From Nephromyces sp. MM_2019 (Eukaryota; Apicomplexa; Aconoidasida; Nephromycida): a stretch of 13,853 nt of DNA. The stretch is from assembly GCA_015657535.1 (NCBI GenBank), contig JADHZB010001580.1, forward strand, positions 3,778 to 17,630. Direction: 5' to 3'. The position numbers and the translations under genes are program-made. Shown here piece by piece: positions 9,601 to 13,853 of this stretch (position 1 is its first letter; each line of letters opens with the position of its first letter). The notes under the pieces were generated by a model. It saw only the letters and a program-made list of their open reading frames with translations, did no database searches and was not told the origin of the DNA.

Positions 9601-10685
9601 TCATCATAAATTTATTAGGAATTCAAATATATGTACGAAATTGTCTTGAACACTTTAATAGAACTAACTAGAAGTATTAGGATTGAACAACACTCTTGAA
9701 TAAAACACACATCGGAAAAAGCAACAAAATATTGATCAAGACCCAAAACTGTTCAATAAATTCTTGCACTGATAGACTTCAATTAATACTATGTTTCCAT
9801 CTTATCTCTAGTATTTAAACTCGATTGTTTTTATTTATAAACATTTTTATTTTTGCTTCCTATTCCTCCATCTAGACATCGTTACAAATTTTCATCTTGA
9901 TTTTCTTAAGATTTAATTTGACACTGATAACTCCACGACACTATTTTGTTAAATACCTAATTCACTACAAGCGTTATAAAATCATATTTCCCGGAATTGA
10001 AAACAGAATTTACCACACTTCTTTTGACTCATTTTCTGCAATAACTACTAATAGAGCTGTAGGGAACCACATGAACTTGATTTACTGAACTTTCTGCATG
10101 AAAATATTTTTATTATATATTTTGTAGAACCTACCTTATACCGAAAGCTCCCAACAGCATCTAACCAATCGTACACATTCCACTAACACACTTGTCGAAA
10201 ACGCTTGTAAGGATCAATTATTTAGAGTATCTTCTTTAAAACACCTGGATCAAATCCCCTACCTCGAAACCTCATAAAAATTGAACTTATCCTTTGATAT
10301 AAAACTTATGTACTAACTTTCAACATTATATAGAAACACTGAACTCATTTGGACAGAGTATAAAATAATTTTTAACCAAAATTCAACCAAGGGAAAAAAG
10401 CTTATACAGAAAACTTTAACTGGTTGATTGAACCTATAAAATACATAAATATAAGAATATCATCAAATAAAATTTATCACAGACACATCAACATACCTTT
10501 TAAAGCATTATTGTACAAATTAGCCTAAAAATTTAGAAACTGATATAATTCTTATGTAATTACGACATCAACAAATTAAAGAAAATCAAACTTCGATAAT
10601 GACCACTTTTTGAATCTAACTGAATTCTAACACTTAAGCCAATTCATTGATTAAATAGTCAAGTTTCCTTGAATAAAATTTCACC
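6653..10685. other. Gene-free block of about 4 kb between divergent FabG and the ORC1/CDC6-family gene
   Basis: This long stretch separates two genes that point away from each other, so it should hold both promoters. I found no recognisable protein, tRNA, snRNA, SRP or RNase P RNA. By hand count the left part (6721-8280) is about 26% G+C with slightly more G than C. The right part (8281-10680) is about 29% G+C with 427 C against 263 G on the + strand. Simple repeats are nearly absent: a TATA-rich patch at about 7216-7249, a T run near 7331-7342 and a short TA run near 8008-8022. A few short open stretches occur on the + strand (for example 9876-10088 and 10128-10278), but none starts with a convincing ATG or resembles a known protein. 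Confidence 0.5.
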
Positions 10686-13600
10686 ATGCCAACTCCAAGA
10701 AAAAGGTCTTATAATGACTACTCCTCTACAGCCACATCGAAGAAACAAACGAATAAATGTCCGAGTGATGGAACATATGCACCCCTTAAGAAATCTTTTC
10801 AAAACAATCTCAAAAAAAAGAACCAAAGCTCTACAAGTAAGCTCGACAAAGCAAAGCTTGATCCCCATATGACATTGTTGCTTGCTTATGTACTTTTAGA
10901 TGTTAAAGGGAAAAGTTACGAAAACTTGCTTGAAGACTATCACTCTTCGATATCAGCACATAAAGAAGCATTAGAGCTACTTGATATTCGCAATTGTGAT
11001 TATTCTACAGGCCGGGAAAATGAAGTTAAGATATTACAGGGAAAGATTGAAACGTATTGACATTTAAATAAAAAATTTAACCTAATCAGAGCTAATATCA
11101 TTTTTCTACTCTTTTTTAGCCTCTTAATGAAGAAATGTGGAGGGTTTATTCATATTTCTGGATTGAGCGGAGTTGGTAAAACATGTGTGGTGAACCATGT
11201 TTCACAACTTATATGTGAAAATCCAAAATATACCAGTATTTTGAATAATAAAACTATAAAAGTGAAGTGTACCAACCATGGGAATAAAATTTTAGAAAAC
11301 CTGAATGACCTTTTCAAAGATTCTAAACCCCGTAAGAAGCCCTCAATCAGCAAATTATTTAGAGATCAAGCTGAACAGCTCAAAACAACTTTTAAGGAAC
11401 TTGAGAAACTACAGTAATAAATATTTTCATATACTTTTATATACTAATAAGAAATTACAAAACTACTTAATGTTCATAATATAGAATATGTGTTCTTGAT
11501 GAACTTGACTTTCTTAATTCCTCTGGAGCTAAAAGGCTTGATATATTGGACCAAAAAAATAACAAACATAATGATTTTATTAAGGCGATCTTAGATTGTT
11601 CTAGGTCAACTGAATCAAAAGTTATCATCCTGGGTGGGTTTTTAACATTTAAAATTAATATAAACATAAAACATCCACTAAATACTTTTTTTCAGCAATC
11701 TCCAATAGTGTTAATTTGATTGATATTAAGGCACTCAATGGCAACAACATAGTTTTTCCACCTTATAAAGAGGAAGAATTATCAAAAATTATATCGCATA
11801 AATTAGCACCCCTCAAAGAGAGGGTGTCATTAATTTTTGAAGAGAATTCACCTGAATTGATTAATCGCAGAGTATCTAATCATAATGGAGATGTTCGGTA
11901 CTGCTTAAGCATTTTTCGGTAAGATAAGACTTTCCAACTCCAGTGTATATACACCTCAAAATTCTATTTTTTTCTTCTTTCCCTATTCCTGACAGCAAAG
12001 CGGTTGAAACAGGTCTATCTATACTTAATGAGCGAGAGAGAAAACTTATGTTAGAATCAAAAGATTTAACCTGTAATTCTCTCACAGAAAAAGATAATAA
12101 AGACCCACAATCATTAGAACAAAGTGACCTCAAGCACAATTTACAATCTTTTAACACTATTGATCACCTTAAAAAGGCATCATTTACTGAGAAAGTACTC
12201 GAATCACCTTCTAGCACTGATATACCATCTATATGGTCACAAGAAACAGATACCTCTTATAATGATCACAATAGATCGGACCCATATTCTGGTAGCTACA
12301 ACTCTTGTTGCTCACAATCATCCGATGAATTCTCACAAATTGATATGCTTGATAGAACTACACTCGATGATTTCAATGAAACCACAGAATCTCCTCAAGA
12401 AAGGAGAGAGAATTTAGTAGTAAATACACCCACAGAAATCAAAGAAGAACCTTCAAATCTTTCTCAAGAATCTGACCAAACATCACAGCTCAGTACGTGT
12501 ATAGATTTTGAAGTCCTCCATTCTACATTTGAAAATCAGTCAAAGGTTTATGACGAAAATAAGGATATATCTCATTATCCCCTCAATGATGAAAATTTCG
12601 ATTCAAACTCACAGATATCTCGAAATATTCAGAGCAATTATGGTAAGTAAGAAATTTACTTATTATCAAAACATTTCAAATTTAATTATTTTACTACTAC
12701 TTTTTACTCATCTATAGACTCTACAAGCCAAGCTTGCAATGACACACACGAATTTGGTACTGAATCATCCCCAGATAATTCATCACAGGAACAGAGTATA
12801 TATTGGAGGAATAATTCAAACATCATTGATCCAAGTGAATCGTCACAAATTGCCTTTATAACAGATTCCCCTGCTTTCTCACGTATTGGAGTAGCTGCTC
12901 TAAATAGAACAACTATCCCAAATAATTACCAACACATAGAAGTAGGTCCAATACATATTGATACTACACATAAAGATTTTCTATTGATGTATTTATTGAT
13001 CACACACACACACTTTGATCTTGTCATCTAATACACACAAATAATTTATATTGATGTATTTATTGATCATAAACACATACGTGAATTTATTTATTAGTAT
13101 TCGTATACGTAATACACATTTATATGTCTTGTTGATGGTTGTTATATAGCTTCATAAAAATTTAATCCTTATTCATATTCCTGTGCACACTCAAATTTAT
13201 ATTTATATTTTATATACACACACTCAAATGTATATTATAGGCCTCATCAACATATATACAGTTATTCCACTTGTAATCACATTTATATACATTATCATAA
13301 TGTATAGAAAATTATATATGTATGTTTAAAGATATATAGTATCCCCCCTTAAATGTGTGTACTTAATCTCCTATATATACACATAATTTTTATTTTATTT
13401 TATTGTAGTACCTCATCAATATAATTCGTAATTTAACTGTTATGAAAGCCTTTTATTTGAAAGCAGTCTTTAAATCTGCTATTGCTAAAAGCACCTCTGA
13501 AAAGTCTACACACCCAGGAAAATCAACTGACACTCTCTCTACACACTTGGAGATTAATATGGAAGATGCTTATGTAAGCTTATTAACACACACACACAGA

Positions 13601-13853
13601 CACACATATATATGCACACACAGACATACACACACACTCAGATAACACAAACGCTATAATTAAACTACATAAAAAATATATATTTATTATACAGAAATGT
13701 TATATAGATTTAACTGAGTCTGCTGCACCTGTTGTTAAAATGACGGGAAGTAGTTTTCAACATGCTTTGGAAGAATTTGCTGACGCAGGATTTCTTAGTA
13801 TTAAACAACGTAATTTACACATTCACACATATATATATATATATATATATATA
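10686..13853 (+). CDS. ORC1/CDC6-family AAA+ replication initiation ATPase, 3' end outside the window
   Basis: Proteins of this family bind origins and load the MCM helicase in the nucleus. I join eight exons: 10686-11053, 11120-11413, 11485-11633, 11696-11918, 11996-12642, 12718-12941, 13409-13573 and 13695-13809, 728 residues so far. Most introns are 62-121 bp and one is 467 bp. The start ATG has an in-frame stop 9 bases upstream. After a basic N terminus without a BAH domain come GRENEV (start of the ATPase core), Walker A GLSGVGKT (137-144), Walker B VLDELD (Asp-Glu at 226-227), sensor 1 AISN (N274), FPPY, and a sensor 2 motif GDVRYCL (R338). Residues about 365-605 are a low-complexity Ser/Asn/Asp-rich insertion. 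The winged-helix part then begins (VAALNRT, IIRNLTVMKAFYLKAVF, NMEDAYKCYIDLTESA, FQHALEEFADAGFLSIK). The frame leaves through a donor C/GTAATT at 13810, so the last exon or exons are missing. ORC1 and CDC6 are hard to separate; the short N terminus leans to CDC6. The family call is very secure. Confidence 0.9.
12942..13408 (+). other. 467-bp intron in the ORC1/CDC6-family gene
   Basis: This intron starts GTAGGT and ends TTTTATTGTAG and joins two phase-0 exon ends. It is several times longer than the other introns of the gene. It holds a CA run at about 13000-13013 and two copies of TTGATGTATTTATTGATCA (12984-13002 and 13051-13069). The upstream reading frame stays open for 29 codons into the intron before TAA at 13029-13031. 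Skipping the intron is still preferred, because the next exon gives the helix expected at that place in the winged-helix part. Confidence 0.7.
12982..13069. repeat. Direct repeat of 21 bp, 67 bp apart
   Basis: Two identical 21-base copies containing TTGATGTATTTATTGATCA lie at 12982-13002 and 13049-13069, inside the long intron. The first is followed directly by a CA run, and the second by TAAACACATAC. This looks like a local duplication. Confidence 0.85.
13585..13638. repeat. (CA)n-rich microsatellite in an intron
   Basis: Imperfect CA repeats broken by CAGACA, TATATATG and CATACA fill the middle of the 121-bp intron 13574-13694 of the ORC1/CDC6-family gene. They leave open a false reading frame that runs on from exon 7 as Thr-His repeats. 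Confidence 0.9.
13829..13853. repeat. (AT)n microsatellite at the window edge
   Basis: At least 25 bases of alternating AT run to the last base, inside what should be the next intron of the ORC1/CDC6-family gene. Its full length is not visible. Confidence 0.9.

Noticed and set aside
6653..10685. Search for tRNA, snRNA, SRP, RNase P or telomerase RNA signatures
   Set aside because: I saw no B-box with a matching A-box, no conserved snRNA core and no telomere-template-like motif. A covariance-model search would be needed to exclude them.
10659..10872. Open frames overlapping exon 1 of the ORC1/CDC6-family gene on both strands
   Set aside because: They overlap a frame that joins properly to the ATPase core; their sequence is not protein-like in any known family.
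11943..11995. Upstream part of the open frame before exon 5 (start MYIHLKILFF)
   Set aside because: This is intron: it is pyrimidine-rich and ends in GACAG, and the join from exon 4 restores the sensor 2 helix.
12942..13031. In-frame extension of exon 6 (VGPIHIDTTHKDFLLMYLL) as winged-helix sequence
   Set aside because: It looks vaguely right, but splicing at GAA/GTAGGT to exon 7 gives a better match to the family at this place (IIRNLTVMKAFYLKAVF) and continues to a clear winged helix.

Overview
The window looks like nuclear DNA of an AT-rich protist. Its genes have many short GT-AG introns and low-complexity insertions, and simple repeats of the TA, CA/GT and GA type are common. A FabG with a hydrophobic signal sequence ahead of a transit-like segment points to an apicomplexan-type alveolate that keeps type II fatty-acid synthesis in an apicoplast. 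Piroplasms and Cryptosporidium are known to lack this pathway, so they are unlikely. I cannot name a genus. TGA and TAA both work as stops in my models, so there is no sign of a changed genetic code.

From left to right, the window first holds the last two exons of an unrecognised gene on the + strand (37-1331), split by a 521-bp intron full of TA/GA repeats and a 52-bp near-perfect palindrome. A decayed minisatellite of about 21-bp units starts right after its stop codon (about 1332-1931), followed by CA/TA microsatellites. Next come two genes on the - strand. DPH1 (2550-4619, four exons) makes the first enzyme of diphthamide synthesis. FabG (5345-6652, five exons) is the 3-oxoacyl-ACP reductase. 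A gene-free block of about 4 kb (6653-10685) follows. Its right 2.4 kb has a clear excess of C over G on the + strand. The window ends in a + strand ORC1/CDC6-family replication ATPase (10686 to beyond the end, at least eight exons). Its AAA+ core and winged-helix domain are separated by about 240 residues of Ser/Asn-rich, SQ-rich sequence.

The recognised genes do different housekeeping jobs (translation-factor modification, plastid lipid synthesis, replication licensing), and nothing suggests they form a functional cluster. No tRNA, rRNA, CRISPR array, transposase or bacterial-type operon was seen. All exon joins were made by hand from reading frame, splice motifs and family similarity, so exact boundaries need transcript support. 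The strongest oddities are the SQ-cluster insertion and the shortened arginine-finger region of the ORC1/CDC6 protein, the decaying satellite after the first gene, and the skewed gene-free block.
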